From Paraliobacillus salinarum (GTDB lineage Bacteria > Bacillota > Bacilli > Bacillales > Amphibacillaceae): a stretch of DNA of 64,000 bases. This document shows positions 9,117 through 18,209 of this stretch, in pieces. The translations under genes were made by a program, and so were the position numbers. The notes beneath the pieces were generated by a model. That model was not told the DNA's origin and did no database searches. It saw nothing but the letters and a program-made list of their open reading frames with translations. The stretch covers positions 124,001 through 188,000 of the forward strand of contig NZ_JACEFA010000004.1 of the NCBI RefSeq assembly GCF_014083865.1, in the 5' to 3' direction. The stretch's first letter is position 1. Every line of letters begins with the position of its first letter.

Positions 9117-10979
9117 CTACTTGATTAAAACAAGTAAATTTTGATCACAAGCGTTAACTTCCTTTACACCACTAGGTAAAACTTCTAAATACTCAGGAGA
9201 GTTTGCTACGATAACAGGTGTTAAAGTAGAAATCCCTTCACTTTTTAAATAATCTAAATCAAACTCAATTAACTTATCTCCCTTGGTAACTTGCTGATCT
9301 TTTTCTACAAGTACCTTAAAGCCTCGCCCTTTCAAATCGACAGTATCAATGCCAACGTGCACAAGAAGCTCGGTTCCATTTTCAGAGAGTATGCCAACAG
9401 CATGCTTCGTAGGAGGGATAGCAACGATTTTACCAGTAAAAGGTGCATAAATGACTCCTTCAGATGGTTGGATCGCTACTCCTTTTCCAACTTTTTCAGA
9501 TGCAAATGTCTCATCTGGAACTTCGGATAAAGCAACCACTTCTCCTGACAGCGGAGATGAGATCTCAAGTGGCTTCTTTTGTTGTTGCTCTATGATTTCT
9601 TCACTTTCCTTTTGTGATGTTTCTTTTTTTGAATCTTCGTCATTGAAACCTAACACTATCGTTACTATTAGGGCCACCGTAAAACTCACAGCAACTCCAA
9701 TTAAAGCAAATATTAAGTTGTTCGTTCCAGAAATGATATACGTCGGCAATGACATGATTCCTGGAATGGTAAATGCAGTTGCTTTTACTGAAAGTGCACC
9801 AAATATCGCACCACCAGTTGCACCACCAATCAAACTAGCATAAAAAGGTTTCTTTAATCTTAATGTGACACCATATATAGCTGGCTCTGTAATCCCGAAT
9901 ACTGCAGGTATTAAAGAAGAAAATGAAATTTGTTTTGTTTGTTTGTTTTTCGTCTTTAAAAGCACACCTGTAACAGCACCTGCTTGAGCAAGGTTTGCCA
10001 CTAAGTTCATTGGTAAGAGCATAACATCATGCCCATAACGCTCAAAGCTGGCAAAAGTACTTGGGAAGAAGGCATAGTGCATACCTGTAATTACGATAAT
10101 TGGCATTAATCCTCCCATTAATAAACCTGCAGCTAAACTAGAGAATGAGAACATAGCAGAGAAAATAGATTCTAAGTATGATCCTAAATACATTCCCATT
10201 GGAGCTAAAACGACTAACATAATTGGAGCCATAATTACTAAGCTTAGTAATGGTATAAAGATAATATTTAAGGATTTAGGAATAATCTTACCTAACAATT
10301 TATTAACATAGCTCAATATCCAAACTGTTAGAATAATAGGTAAAACAGAAGATGCATAGCTTGCCATCGGAACTGGAATCCCCATAAACAGTAAGCTTTC
10401 TGTTCCTGCGTTAGCGTACTCAATGATCTGTGGATACATGAGAATACCAGCTAAAGAAACAGCAATTGATGGATCAGCATTAAACTTTTTAGCAGATGAA
10501 AATGCTAATAAGAAAGGTAGAAAATAAAACGTTGCGTCTGAAATAAAATGTAAAAGCTCATAGCTTGAAGATGCCGGATCTAACAAACCTAACGCAACAA
10601 ATAGCGCTAATAGACCTTTTAACAACCCAGCCCCAACAATGGCTGGCAAGATAGGAGTGAAAACACCTGATATTACATCAAGAAGTCCCTCAAAAAAGTT
10701 TCCTTTGTTTTTTCTTTTCTCACTTGGCTCATTATTATTAGTTAATAAACTAACTTCTTTGTGAACATCTTCTACACCATGTCCAATAATGACTTGTAAT
10801 TGACCACTTTTAAACTGAGCACCTAACACGCCTTCAATATTTTGAAGCTTATCTAGACTTACTTTTGATTCATCTTCTACATTGAATCTTAATCTTGTGA
10901 TACAGTGCCAATTTTGAATAATGTTACTTTTACCTCCAGAAAATTTAACAATTTCCTCTGCAACTTGCTTCTTACTCAT
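9117..10979 (-). CDS. bglP: Beta-glucoside PTS permease, EIIBCA
   Basis: A 620-residue PTS permease in order EIIB-EIIC-EIIA. EIIB has the phosphorylated Cys26 in WHCITRLRF. EIIC spans about residues 100-450 with around ten hydrophobic segments. EIIA at the C-terminus has the active histidine His541 in LVHVGIDTVDL. The enzyme imports and phosphorylates beta-glucosides such as salicin, arbutin or cellobiose-like sugars. GGAGAGGA precedes ATG 10979. Translation is downstream of a RAT/terminator (11080-11153) that makes expression dependent on LicT, and EIIB normally phosphorylates and inactivates LicT when sugar is absent. Confidence 0.95.
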   Translation of the reverse strand: MSKKQVAEEIVKFSGGKSNIIQNWHCITRLRFNVEDESKVSLDKLQNIEGVLGAQFKSGQLQVIIGHGVEDVHKEVSLLTNNNEPSEKRKNKGNFFEGLLDVISGVFTPILPAIVGAGLLKGLLALFVALGLLDPASSSYELLHFISDATFYFLPFLLAFSSAKKFNADPSIAVSLAGILMYPQIIEYANAGTESLLFMGIPVPMASYASSVLPIILTVWILSYVNKLLGKIIPKSLNIIFIPLLSLVIMAPIMLVVLAPMGMYLGSYLESIFSAMFSFSSLAAGLLMGGLMPIIVITGMHYAFFPSTFASFERYGHDVMLLPMNLVANLAQAGAVTGVLLKTKNKQTKQISFSSLIPAVFGITEPAIYGVTLRLKKPFYASLIGGATGGAIFGALSVKATAFTIPGIMSLPTYIISGTNNLIFALIGVAVSFTVALIVTIVLGFNDEDSKKETSQKESEEIIEQQQKKPLEISSPLSGEVVALSEVPDETFASEKVGKGVAIQPSEGVIYAPFTGKIVAIPPTKHAVGILSENGTELLVHVGIDTVDLKGRGFKVLVEKDQQVTKGDKLIEFDLDYLKSEGISTLTPVIVANSPEYLEVLPSGVKEVNACDQNLLVLIK

Positions 10980-11079
10980 AACTCATTCCTCTCCTTTATT
11001 CAGTTTTAAAAACCTATTACTTCGCCTTACTCTTGCAAATCAACTGTTGTTCTAATGGTCGATTTAATATATTGCAATA

Positions 11080-11153
11080 AAAAAACCTAAGCAAGACGTC
11101 TTATTTGTTTAAATAAGTCGTTTGCTTAGGTTAATGCCTATTGGTAACACACC
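11080..11153 (-). promoter_or_regulatory. RAT antiterminator and overlapping terminator in front of bglP
   Basis: On the minus strand GGTGTGTTACCAATAGGCAT followed by TAACCTAAGC (11153-11124) matches the ribonucleic antiterminator pattern of the BglG/LicT family. Its 3' part, AACCTAAGC, is the left arm of a long terminator stem whose right arm GCTTAGGTT is followed by TTTTTTATT. The two structures are mutually exclusive, as in Bacillus subtilis bglP. Confidence 0.88.
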
Positions 11154-11167
11154 TAAGTGAAAGTTAT

Positions 11168-12010
11168 TTATTTTTTGTTTTCTCTTACAAGCCTTTCAAT
11201 GTGTATAACGAGATACACAATCTCATCATCTGAGACGATCCAATTATACTCTTTTTCTATCATATCCTTAATCATTAGTGCACAAGCATGGCTGCGCATA
11301 TATTGTGACTGAATGAGTTGACGAAAATTACTATCCATTTCACCTAGCTGTTCAACTTTTTTCTTATTGTTATTCCTTGCAATAAAATATCGCAAATGTG
11401 TAATAAACCTCGAATAAGTTATCTGCTGTTTGTTTAAATTAATCTCAAATAAGCGCTGAACAATGCCAACTATATTTTTAATAATACTTGTTACTTGAAC
11501 CGTTTCTTCTATGGTGATGTTTTCTAATTGCGCATTCACAATATGGAGAGCAATAAATGCAGCTTCCGCATCTGGAAGTGTTACATCTAGCTCTTTTTCA
11601 ACAATAATTAGTGCCTTTTTACCTATCTCATGTTCCGTGTGATATAAATGCGGCACTTCCCATTGAAGAGGGTTCTCGTTATTAATTTGATTCATATTTT
11701 TCACCGCAAAATCCAAGTGATCTGCTAAAGAAAATAATAATGACTGATTTAAATTTTTACCTAATTCAGCTTCAGACATAGTAATAATTTTTTGTGTCGC
11801 CGATAAAACATCCGGCATGATACCTTCAATTCGTTCAGTCGTCTTCTCTTCATTAGACGGACGAAATACCTTCTGAGCTTGCTTCTGATCGATTTGATCT
11901 CCTGGCTTCTTTTTGAAACCGATTCCAGTTCCAAATAAAATAAATTCTTCTCCACCATCATTTTCAGCTAATATGATATTGTTGTTTAGTGACTTTATAA
12001 CTTGTAACAT
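11168..12010 (-). CDS. licT: Transcriptional antiterminator, BglG/LicT family
   Basis: A 280-residue protein: an RNA-binding CAT domain (about residues 1-55, MLQVIKSLNNNIILA start) followed by two PRD domains. PTS-phosphorylation histidines are visible in ADHLDF and HTEHEIG (PRD1) and ITHLRYF and VIHIERL (PRD2). LicT dimers bind RAT hairpins and prevent termination when beta-glucosides are present. The ATG 12010 is preceded by GGGGTG at six bases; an upstream GTG at 12019 overlaps that ribosome site and is less likely. RAT elements occur both before its own gene and before bglP, so it controls itself and the transporter. Confidence 0.94.
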   Translation of the reverse strand: MLQVIKSLNNNIILAENDGGEEFILFGTGIGFKKKPGDQIDQKQAQKVFRPSNEEKTTERIEGIMPDVLSATQKIITMSEAELGKNLNQSLLFSLADHLDFAVKNMNQINNENPLQWEVPHLYHTEHEIGKKALIIVEKELDVTLPDAEAAFIALHIVNAQLENITIEETVQVTSIIKNIVGIVQRLFEINLNKQQITYSRFITHLRYFIARNNNKKKVEQLGEMDSNFRQLIQSQYMRSHACALMIKDMIEKEYNWIVSDDEIVYLVIHIERLVRENKK

Positions 12011-12032
12011 ACTATTCACCCCTATAAAATCA

Positions 12033-12128
12033 ATAAAAAAACACCAATATCAAAAGTAACCATGAAATGATAGATTCAAATCTAGTTAAATTTGACTTGG
12101 TGGTGCCTGTTAGACTCAGTAACACTCC
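12033..12128 (-). promoter_or_regulatory. RAT antiterminator and terminator in the licT leader
   Basis: The minus strand reads GGAGTGTTACTGAGTCTAAC then AGGCACCACCAAG (12128-12096), a second RAT element. Its 3' part CACCAAGTCAAA pairs with TTTTGATATTGGTG, which is followed by TTTTTTTATTG, forming an overlapping terminator before licT. This gives positive autoregulation. Confidence 0.82.
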
Positions 12129-12161
12129 TGCGTCAAATATATAATTATATCTTACAAATTC

Positions 12162-12190
12162 ACTATCTCATGCGTAAAGTGATTTGTCAA
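12162..12190 (-). promoter_or_regulatory. Sigma-A-type promoter of licT
   Basis: TTGACA (12190-12185) and GATAGT (12167-12162) are 17 bp apart on the minus strand, placing the transcription start just before the RAT element. A second candidate with an extended -10 (TGTTATAAT) lies about 55 bp further upstream. Confidence 0.55.
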
Positions 12191-12335
12191 GTTTTTTTAT
12201 TGTTTTTTCGTATGGTTTTCTTAAATGCATTATAACACTATCGCCTAAAAGCTATAATTTATTGATTGGTATGTTCTATTTTTTTCATCTTCCATTATAG
12301 TTTTTTATGACCAACAAGAGCTTTACTCCATTTTC

Positions 12336-12375
12336 CCAAAAAAATAGAGTATGTCTCTTAATAAAAGACATACTC
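12336..12375 (-). terminator. Intrinsic terminator of the 698-codon TPR-like gene
   Basis: A perfect 10-bp stem (12347-12356 with 12366-12375) is followed on the minus strand by TATTTTTTTGGG, 72 bp after the stop codon at 12447. Confidence 0.82.
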
Positions 12376-12446
12376 ATCGAAAACAAAACTCCTGTTGTTA
12401 TCATTAACTAAAAACAATCGCTGTTAACGATTTAATTTTTCTATAT

Positions 12447-14546
12447 CTAACTAATCGTATGCATCAACTCATACTGACACAGTCTCAATTCGAAAAAGGT
12501 TAGTGGATCACGATAGGTTTCAGGTTTTTCGTGCATCTTTTGTAAGACATGTGTATAGCTTTCAATATCCCCTTCGACCTTCTCCATTTCAAGCTTCAAT
12601 ACATCCTGTGGTTTGGAGAAGAACCTGTTAACGTCCCACTCTATAGACCTCTCAAAGAATTCTAGTTGCTGGATGAATGGGGTTATTAGTTCCTCTGCTA
12701 CTTGACTATAATCCTCGTTTTCAACGTAGTTTATATATTTACTATGAAGCATATCATTATTCTTGGAAATGGAACCGATTAGCTTGCCTGCCCCTTTAAA
12801 AAATAGCTGGGAAGCTGTATTGCGCCGTAACACATTTATTTTCTCAAAGTGCAGCAGTCCGCGAGCTATCCGTTCCAAATCTCTTTGCCAATCATCTAGC
12901 ACTTTAAAATCACCCTCCAGGGCAATCTTTTCTTCATCAAATTGCTTATTAATCATCTGACTTAATTCGTCACATGCTACCTGATCTTCCCGGAAACCTC
13001 TTTTACAACCGTCAATCCACTGTTGTATGCCGTGTTTTACATCATTGTTCACAAAGTTTGTCATAAAGGTCGCAATGCATCTGTTCATTTCTTCATTTAA
13101 ATCTTCATCAATAGTAGAGAAATCACTATCCTCATGAATAATACTAGAACTTTCCTGTAATTGTTTAGGTAGATCGGACAACACACGTTGGATTAAGGAA
13201 TTTTTCATCTTACGGAAAGCATCCGTCATGGCATAAGCCGCTTCCTTCTCCATCGCTCCAATCTGCTGATGACTATGCTGTAAGCTAGCTAGTAATGCTT
13301 CATTCCAATGAATATCTTCTTCTATGCCTTTTTCCAATTCTATTCTTTGTTCCAGAAGAAACGCTATGGAATCTTTAATTACTTTCTGAATTTTTGACGG
13401 ACTAGTAGATTCCATATTGTAGCCCGTTAGCATAGGACCAATATACTCCGTTAAATCATCTAACAATCCCTCTTCATTTGCCCAAGCTTTGATAGCATCA
13501 AAAAGCTTCATACCATCTTTTCTAGCCTCTCGATTCGGTGTTGCGTTTTTATACAAGTATGTCGCTCTATTAATCAGATTGGCATCAAGCATGGACGGGA
13601 CAGTTTCATCCCATGCAAGTATCGCAGTAGATGAAATCAACGCATCCGATTCGGAAGTTATCTCTAACCAATTTGTTAAATGAATATTTACCAAAGCAGA
13701 GATGTCCTTTATTAAAAATTCACCGCTAATTAAATCGAAGTACCCTTCTTGATACAAATTCGGAAGCTTCTCCCACTCAAAAGGTAATTCATCTTGTAAA
13801 TCAAAAAGAAGCCGATTAATAACGTTTAGCCACTCTAAATAATAAGGAGTTGGCCTGTAGCTATCCCATAATACTTCTGTAAAGCTTTCGAAACGGTCAC
13901 GATCCATGTGCAGTAAATCAATCAGCAAACTATTAAAATAGTCTGGTCTATGATTAACATTTAACCCTTTTTGAGCATACCCCGACAAAACATCAATCCA
14001 ATAAGTTGATTGTGTTCGAATTGCCTCACCAACTGCTAGTTCAATCGCATTATCCCAATCGTTAATATCCTCTAAATAAGCCTGGGCTATCTCTGTTAGA
14101 CGGGGATAATCAGGATTCGACCTAACGGCTTCTTTAATTGTATTAACAGCCTTTATTTGATTACCTTGTTGTACATACAAAGATAACAGTTGTAATGAGA
14201 CTTCTGATTTTAGAGCAAGTGATGACGTGTTGACCTGCCTATAAAGCCCTTCTGCATCTTCTAATAATCCTAATTCCATATGGGCATCTGCTATATTCTT
14301 CTGTGCCCACGGAATCAGCTCCTCCTCTAGTGGCTGCTGCCATTTAAAAATCGCTGCTTCATAATCCTTATTCAAGAAATAAACTTCTCCTTGGGCGAAG
14401 CGAATCGCTGATAGGTTAGGCTGCTGTTGTTGCATTTCTTCTATGTACATGTCACCCAATATCTTGACTGCGTTCCCTTGTTTGTTACTTTCAGCTATAA
14501 TCGTTTGATAATAGGATTTACTAATTCGTTCATTCTCCGTTGTCAC
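12447..14546 (-). CDS. Large helical protein with N-terminal TPR-like repeats, function unknown
   Basis: A 699-residue soluble protein with no signal peptide or membrane segment. Residues about 40-180 contain degenerate TPR-like helices (for example FAQGEVYFLNKDYEAAIFKW and AEGLYRQ). The remainder is long alpha-helix rich in E, K and Q, and the last 200 residues (around INVLRRNTASQLFFKGAGKL) are reminiscent of dynamin-type stalks, but no P-loop or GTPase motif is present. It is monocistronic with its own terminator. The start is GTG 14546 with GAGGGA upstream. I do not recognise a family; a scaffold or a partner of a dynamin-like GTPase encoded elsewhere is only speculation. Confidence 0.75.
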   Translation of the reverse strand: MTTENERISKSYYQTIIAESNKQGNAVKILGDMYIEEMQQQQPNLSAIRFAQGEVYFLNKDYEAAIFKWQQPLEEELIPWAQKNIADAHMELGLLEDAEGLYRQVNTSSLALKSEVSLQLLSLYVQQGNQIKAVNTIKEAVRSNPDYPRLTEIAQAYLEDINDWDNAIELAVGEAIRTQSTYWIDVLSGYAQKGLNVNHRPDYFNSLLIDLLHMDRDRFESFTEVLWDSYRPTPYYLEWLNVINRLLFDLQDELPFEWEKLPNLYQEGYFDLISGEFLIKDISALVNIHLTNWLEITSESDALISSTAILAWDETVPSMLDANLINRATYLYKNATPNREARKDGMKLFDAIKAWANEEGLLDDLTEYIGPMLTGYNMESTSPSKIQKVIKDSIAFLLEQRIELEKGIEEDIHWNEALLASLQHSHQQIGAMEKEAAYAMTDAFRKMKNSLIQRVLSDLPKQLQESSSIIHEDSDFSTIDEDLNEEMNRCIATFMTNFVNNDVKHGIQQWIDGCKRGFREDQVACDELSQMINKQFDEEKIALEGDFKVLDDWQRDLERIARGLLHFEKINVLRRNTASQLFFKGAGKLIGSISKNNDMLHSKYINYVENEDYSQVAEELITPFIQQLEFFERSIEWDVNRFFSKPQDVLKLEMEKVEGDIESYTHVLQKMHEKPETYRDPLTFFELRLCQYELMHTIS

Positions 14547-14650
14547 AATAATCCCTCACATCATGTTTTTTTGATTCTATGAATCTGATTACTTCATCAT
14601 ACATCTATTCGTATTCCTTTCATGCTTGTACCATTCGTGAAATAGTGTGA

Positions 14651-14926
14651 TTTACATATACCTCACAAAAATTCATATGTGTATATACTATACGGGCGGA
14701 ATCTTACGTTTATGGGGATTTATGCACTATTTTTTATGTTAAAACAGCAGAAAAATATGGATATTACTTTTTTGAAAAACCTATTGGAGTGTACTTTATT
14801 CATGAAGGTGGTACTAAATGGAGTATTGCAAAGGGTCTTGATGGAATCGGCGTTGATGATCTATTCAATGTTAATTTAAATATTAAATCAACCAAACTTA
14901 AAATTGGACAAAAGATTATTATTTAA
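14651..14926 (+). pseudogene. Remnant of a LysM-domain protein
   Basis: The plus strand carries an open stretch without a plausible start that ends in a LysM-like module: FIHEGGTKWSIAKGLDGIGV followed by DDLFNVN and KSTKLKIGQKIII plus stop. The WSIAK, VDDL and LKIGQKIII positions match the LysM consensus for peptidoglycan or chitin binding. The upstream part (VYTIRAESYVYGD) may be the decayed start of an earlier repeat. No ribosome site or start codon is seen, so this is the 3' relic of a larger cell-wall protein. Confidence 0.5.
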
Positions 14927-14991
14927 CATTGGTAAATGCCCAGTATTCGCACAATAAAGTAGTACCTCAGAAAAAAGAGATTTTAAGCGAA

Positions 14992-15020
14992 AGGGCTACT
15001 GACGACTCGCCAATAGCCCT
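14992..15020. terminator. Hairpin after the LysM remnant
   Basis: A 7-bp stem AGGGCTA/TAGCCCT with a 15-base loop, followed on the plus strand by CTTTATTAAT. It may terminate the LysM relic or the SDR gene on the other strand; the U-tracts are weak both ways. Confidence 0.4.
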
Positions 15021-15097
15021 CTTTATTAATAAATCTTTGACTTTATTGTTATCAGTTGCATCTATTGTTTAGCATTATTCGACTTCAATGTAATAAA

Positions 15098-15967
15098 TTA
15101 TTCCTCTACATGTTCTTTAAAGTAATTTCCCCAGTGAGGTTGGGTACCATCTATGTCTTTAAATCCATAGATGTCTGAAAGCTCCCACGTGCTTAATGTT
15201 TTCCCATTAAACTTATGCACTTCCGAATCTAAAGCAAGATGTTTAAGTGCTTCACCGATATAAAAAGGTGTTTCAGAGGCAATGAAGTGTTTGTCGACTT
15301 TTACACCTTCTCTCCAATTTTCTTCTGTAACACCAAGTGTATCAAGCATTGCTTCCGAACGCAGGAAACCAGGAGTTAATGCTATAGAAGTAATATTGTA
15401 ATCCTTAAGGTCTTGTGCCAATGCCTTTGCCATATGAATGTTAGATATTTTCGCAAGACTGTAGTAAAAGTTCCCTCGATAGTCATAATCTATCCCGTCG
15501 GTTATTTCTACAACTAGACCCTTGTTTTTTTTCTTCATTAGAGGTAACGCATAATGTATGGTTATGATATGGGCCTGAACGGCCTGTCGCTGCATCTGTA
15601 AACCTTTTTGAAGATCATGTTCGGCTACGTCTTTTCCCCATTCGGTCAATGGGTCACCTCCCCATATATCATTGACAAGGATGTCTAGTTGCCCATTCTG
15701 TTCTTCTTCGATTTGTTGGATAAGATTCTTAACTTGATATTCATCCGTATGGTCGACTTTTACAGGAATGCCCGTTCCTCCTGCCCTAGTAACAAGCTCT
15801 GCACTTTCTTCAATAGTTTCTTTTCGTTCCATAGGCGATTGTTCTTGTCTTGTCGTACGCCCTGTAACATAGACAGTAGCGCCGGCTTCACCAAGTTTAA
15901 TTGCCATAGCACGACCTGCCCCTCTTGTTCCCCCAGCTATAAGTGCAGTTTGATTTTCTAGATTCAT
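15098..15967 (-). CDS. SDR-family oxidoreductase
   Basis: A 289-residue short-chain dehydrogenase/reductase. The NAD(P)-binding glycine motif is GGTRGAGRAM near residue 12, with TGRTTR after the second strand suggesting NADP preference. The catalytic Tyr-x-x-x-Lys is YYSLAK. The usual NNAG motif is changed to NDIWGG. The C-terminus is longer than a minimal SDR. GGATGG precedes ATG 15967. The gene is divergent from a WYL-domain regulator 90 bp away, which probably controls it. Substrate unknown. Confidence 0.9.
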   Translation of the reverse strand: MNLENQTALIAGGTRGAGRAMAIKLGEAGATVYVTGRTTRQEQSPMERKETIEESAELVTRAGGTGIPVKVDHTDEYQVKNLIQQIEEEQNGQLDILVNDIWGGDPLTEWGKDVAEHDLQKGLQMQRQAVQAHIITIHYALPLMKKKNKGLVVEITDGIDYDYRGNFYYSLAKISNIHMAKALAQDLKDYNITSIALTPGFLRSEAMLDTLGVTEENWREGVKVDKHFIASETPFYIGEALKHLALDSEVHKFNGKTLSTWELSDIYGFKDIDGTQPHWGNYFKEHVEE

Positions 15968-16057
15968 ATTATATCCATCCTTTCTTTTCTTGTATTCTTA
16001 TAATAAATTAAATATATGACACCTTATGTCATAATTAAAAAGTTAGGGGAGCAGCAA

Positions 16058-17020
16058 ATGAAAGCTGAAAGGTTAATTAAGGTTTTACTTCTTTTACAGC
16101 ATGGAGAGATTATATCTACTCGTGAAATATCTAAAGAACTTGAGGTTTCAGAGAGGACCGTACATAGAGATATGGTATCATTAAGTGCTGCCGGTATCCC
16201 AATTTATTCTGAACGTGGCCCAGCGGGAGGGTGGAGGCTTGTAGATGACTGGAAACAAAAATTAAGCTGGTTGAAGGAAAAAGAAATGATGTCATTATTT
16301 TTACCTCATGCTGAAAAAATAATTAATGATCTGAATATGGGTGTCTCCTCAAAGAAGATCAGGGATAAGTTACTGTTATCTTTTCCAGAAGAAACCAAAC
16401 AAAGTGTAGTGAAGCTTTGTGAAAGAATACATGTGGATATGGGCACGTGGAAGAATACTCAGGTTGAAGCGAATAAGGCTATGGAAGTAATGAAAGAAGC
16501 TGTCATGAACAATAAAAAAGCAACTATCAATTACAAAAAAGCAAATGGAGAAGTAAAAGAATATATCATTAAGCCACTTGGACTAGTAGCCAAATCAAGC
16601 ACTTGGTATGTGATAGCACTGAATAAACAAGATGAATTTCGCAGCTATAAGATTAATAGAGTTATTGATTGTGTATTAACGGATGAACACTTTACCAGGC
16701 CATTGAATTTTAATTTATCGGAACATTGGGAGGAATCTAAAAAACAATTTATGCACAGTCTGCCTAAGTTTCGAGTTAATGTTAAAGTGTCACCTTTTGC
16801 CTATAAACGAATTATGTTTTCTGGACGTTTCGTCCAAACAACAAATAATGAAAAGATTACAAAAAATGACTGGGCAGATATAGAATTAACTTTCAACACA
16901 GAAGATGAAGCTGTTAATTTCATAGTAGGGTTTGGAAACGAAGTGAAAATTATCTTTCCAATGGATTTAATAAATAAAGTAACAGATAGGGCAAGGGAAA
17001 TAATTGACCTATATAAATAA
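16058..17020 (+). CDS. HTH-WYL transcriptional regulator (YafY/DeoR-like)
   Basis: A 320-residue protein with an N-terminal helix-turn-helix (STREISKELEVSERTVHRDM), followed by a WYL domain (about residues 125-210; the segment STWYVIALNKQDEFRSYKI carries the conserved W-Y and R-Y-K positions) and a C-terminal WCX-like region. WYL proteins sense ligands, often nucleic acids or nucleotides in defence contexts, but YafY-type members near SDR genes usually act as metabolic repressors. The ATG 16058 has AGGGGAG at six bases, better than the upstream in-frame start at 16016. It lies head-to-head with the SDR gene, sharing a short promoter region. Confidence 0.9.
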   Translation: MKAERLIKVLLLLQHGEIISTREISKELEVSERTVHRDMVSLSAAGIPIYSERGPAGGWRLVDDWKQKLSWLKEKEMMSLFLPHAEKIINDLNMGVSSKKIRDKLLLSFPEETKQSVVKLCERIHVDMGTWKNTQVEANKAMEVMKEAVMNNKKATINYKKANGEVKEYIIKPLGLVAKSSTWYVIALNKQDEFRSYKINRVIDCVLTDEHFTRPLNFNLSEHWEESKKQFMHSLPKFRVNVKVSPFAYKRIMFSGRFVQTTNNEKITKNDWADIELTFNTEDEAVNFIVGFGNEVKIIFPMDLINKVTDRAREIIDLYK

Positions 17021-17286
17021 GTATTATAAGTTCTCCTCCTGAAGAAGTGAATGAATCACTCGGTTTAACAAAGTGTGAGCCTACCGATTCAGCAAGCTCT
17101 CACACAGAAGAACGTAATATTTCCAACATTGATACTAATGGTAATGGACAGGTGACAATTAAAGAAGCAAAAGCAGCTTGTTTGAGAATGCCAATAACTA
17201 GTGAGCATTGGTTGTACCCTCATATACGACATAATGATGGAGATGGGATGGTTGGAGAGTATATACAAAAAGCACCTTCTAATTAA
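17017..17286 (+). pseudogene. C-terminal remnant of a calcium-binding secreted protein
   Basis: An open frame of 89 residues without a credible start: the frame continues upstream of GTG 17047 into the regulator's stop region and there is no ribosome site. DTNGNGQVTIKE is an EF-hand-type calcium loop and HNDGDGMVGE a second acidic loop, with ITSEHWLYPHI between. This combination resembles the C-terminal Excalibur-like tails of extracellular nucleases and competence-type proteins in Bacillaceae. The N-terminal catalytic domain is missing, so this is a relic. A good terminator follows directly. Confidence 0.5.
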
Positions 17287-17301
17287 AGTGGGTGCTTTTT
17301 T
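17267..17301 (+). terminator. Intrinsic terminator after the calcium-binding remnant
   Basis: AAAAAGCACC pairs with GGGTGCTTTTT across a 13-base loop and ends in a T-run. It overlaps the last codons of the remnant. Confidence 0.75.
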
Positions 17302-17627
17302 GTGATACTGTAAATGATACACTTTTAATCAAAATATCGTTCTATTCACCTTTAAATAAAACTGCTAAAACGTTGTGTTGTAGGTGTTTTGTTATATCTT
17401 CATATTCATGTTAAGCATGTACCTTATTCTGCTGTACCCTGTCAGTTGAATTTATAACATTTAGTGCTTCCTTATTTAGCCGTTATAATGTAGAAAAGGG
17501 GAGGCAGGGGAAATTGGAGCGTTTGGCTTAGGGGGAGAAGTTACATTTTTAAATAAATAAAATTCATTTATATCATCGATTATTATGTAAGCTCTGAAGC
17601 ATCTTCAAAAGCCATTTATCACATAGT
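17302..17627. other. Gene-free 326-bp stretch
   Basis: No intact gene. Near 17485-17530 a plus-strand TATAAT-like box is followed by purine-rich AAAAGGGGAGG and a TTG that meets a stop after four codons, perhaps the 5' end of a deleted gene. Nothing else is recognisable. Confidence 0.35.
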
Positions 17628-18128
17628 TCACCTAATCCTAGTTCCATACCAATCATCATCCAGTTTTATTAGATCATATTGAACATTTCTATTGCTATAA
17701 TAACTCTCGAGTGCATCCCGACTTTTACTATATACGATATCATAGGTATCGCCATCAACTCGTTCCCAATCAAAAACGAAGATGATGAGGGACTGCCCAT
17801 CACGCTCATAATACCTTAGCCTGCTTAGTTCGCCGCCCAATAAATCATTAATTTGGTTAATCTTATCCTGCAAACTAGGCTGCACTTCATCATCAAACAT
17901 ATTTGGAACACTATAAAGCAAGCTACCCCATGGATTACTCCTTTGCCATTCCAGTTTACTTTTATCTATATGATCGATCCCATCCTTCACGTCTTCAAAC
18001 AACTCTCGCTGGTCCTCAAAGAAATGATAATATCGAACGTTGGTCTTCATATAGTTTATGAAAAACCAAAAGCTTAACGCTATGATTAGAACTATAATAA
18101 CAAGCCTAGTGATTTTCTGACGTAACAT
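17628..18128 (-). CDS. Membrane-anchored protein of unknown function
   Basis: A 166-residue protein with one N-terminal hydrophobic segment (LVIIVLIIALSFWFFINYM, about residues 8-28) and an extracytoplasmic domain of about 135 residues. I do not recognise a family. The C-terminus reads QYDLIKLDDDWYGTRIR, and a nearly identical ending occurs in a gene fragment 260 bp upstream (18390-18578), so this is one of two duplicated copies. The ATG 18128 has AAGGTG five bases upstream and is preferred over TTG 18146. A 53-residue membrane protein gene lies between the copies. Confidence 0.7.
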   Translation of the reverse strand: MLRQKITRLVIIVLIIALSFWFFINYMKTNVRYYHFFEDQRELFEDVKDGIDHIDKSKLEWQRSNPWGSLLYSVPNMFDDEVQPSLQDKINQINDLLGGELSRLRYYERDGQSLIIFVFDWERVDGDTYDIVYSKSRDALESYYSNRNVQYDLIKLDDDWYGTRIR

Positions 18129-18209
18129 ATTTTCACCTTCCGTCAAAATTAAGTGAATTTTTATATGGGTTACTACGGATTACTAAGGCGAGAGGTTTGT
18201 TTGTTTTTC

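Noticed and set aside
14679-14879. A 66-residue plus-strand open frame starting MYILYGRN
   Set aside because: Another frame over the same bases carries the LysM remnant, which explains the coding signal better.
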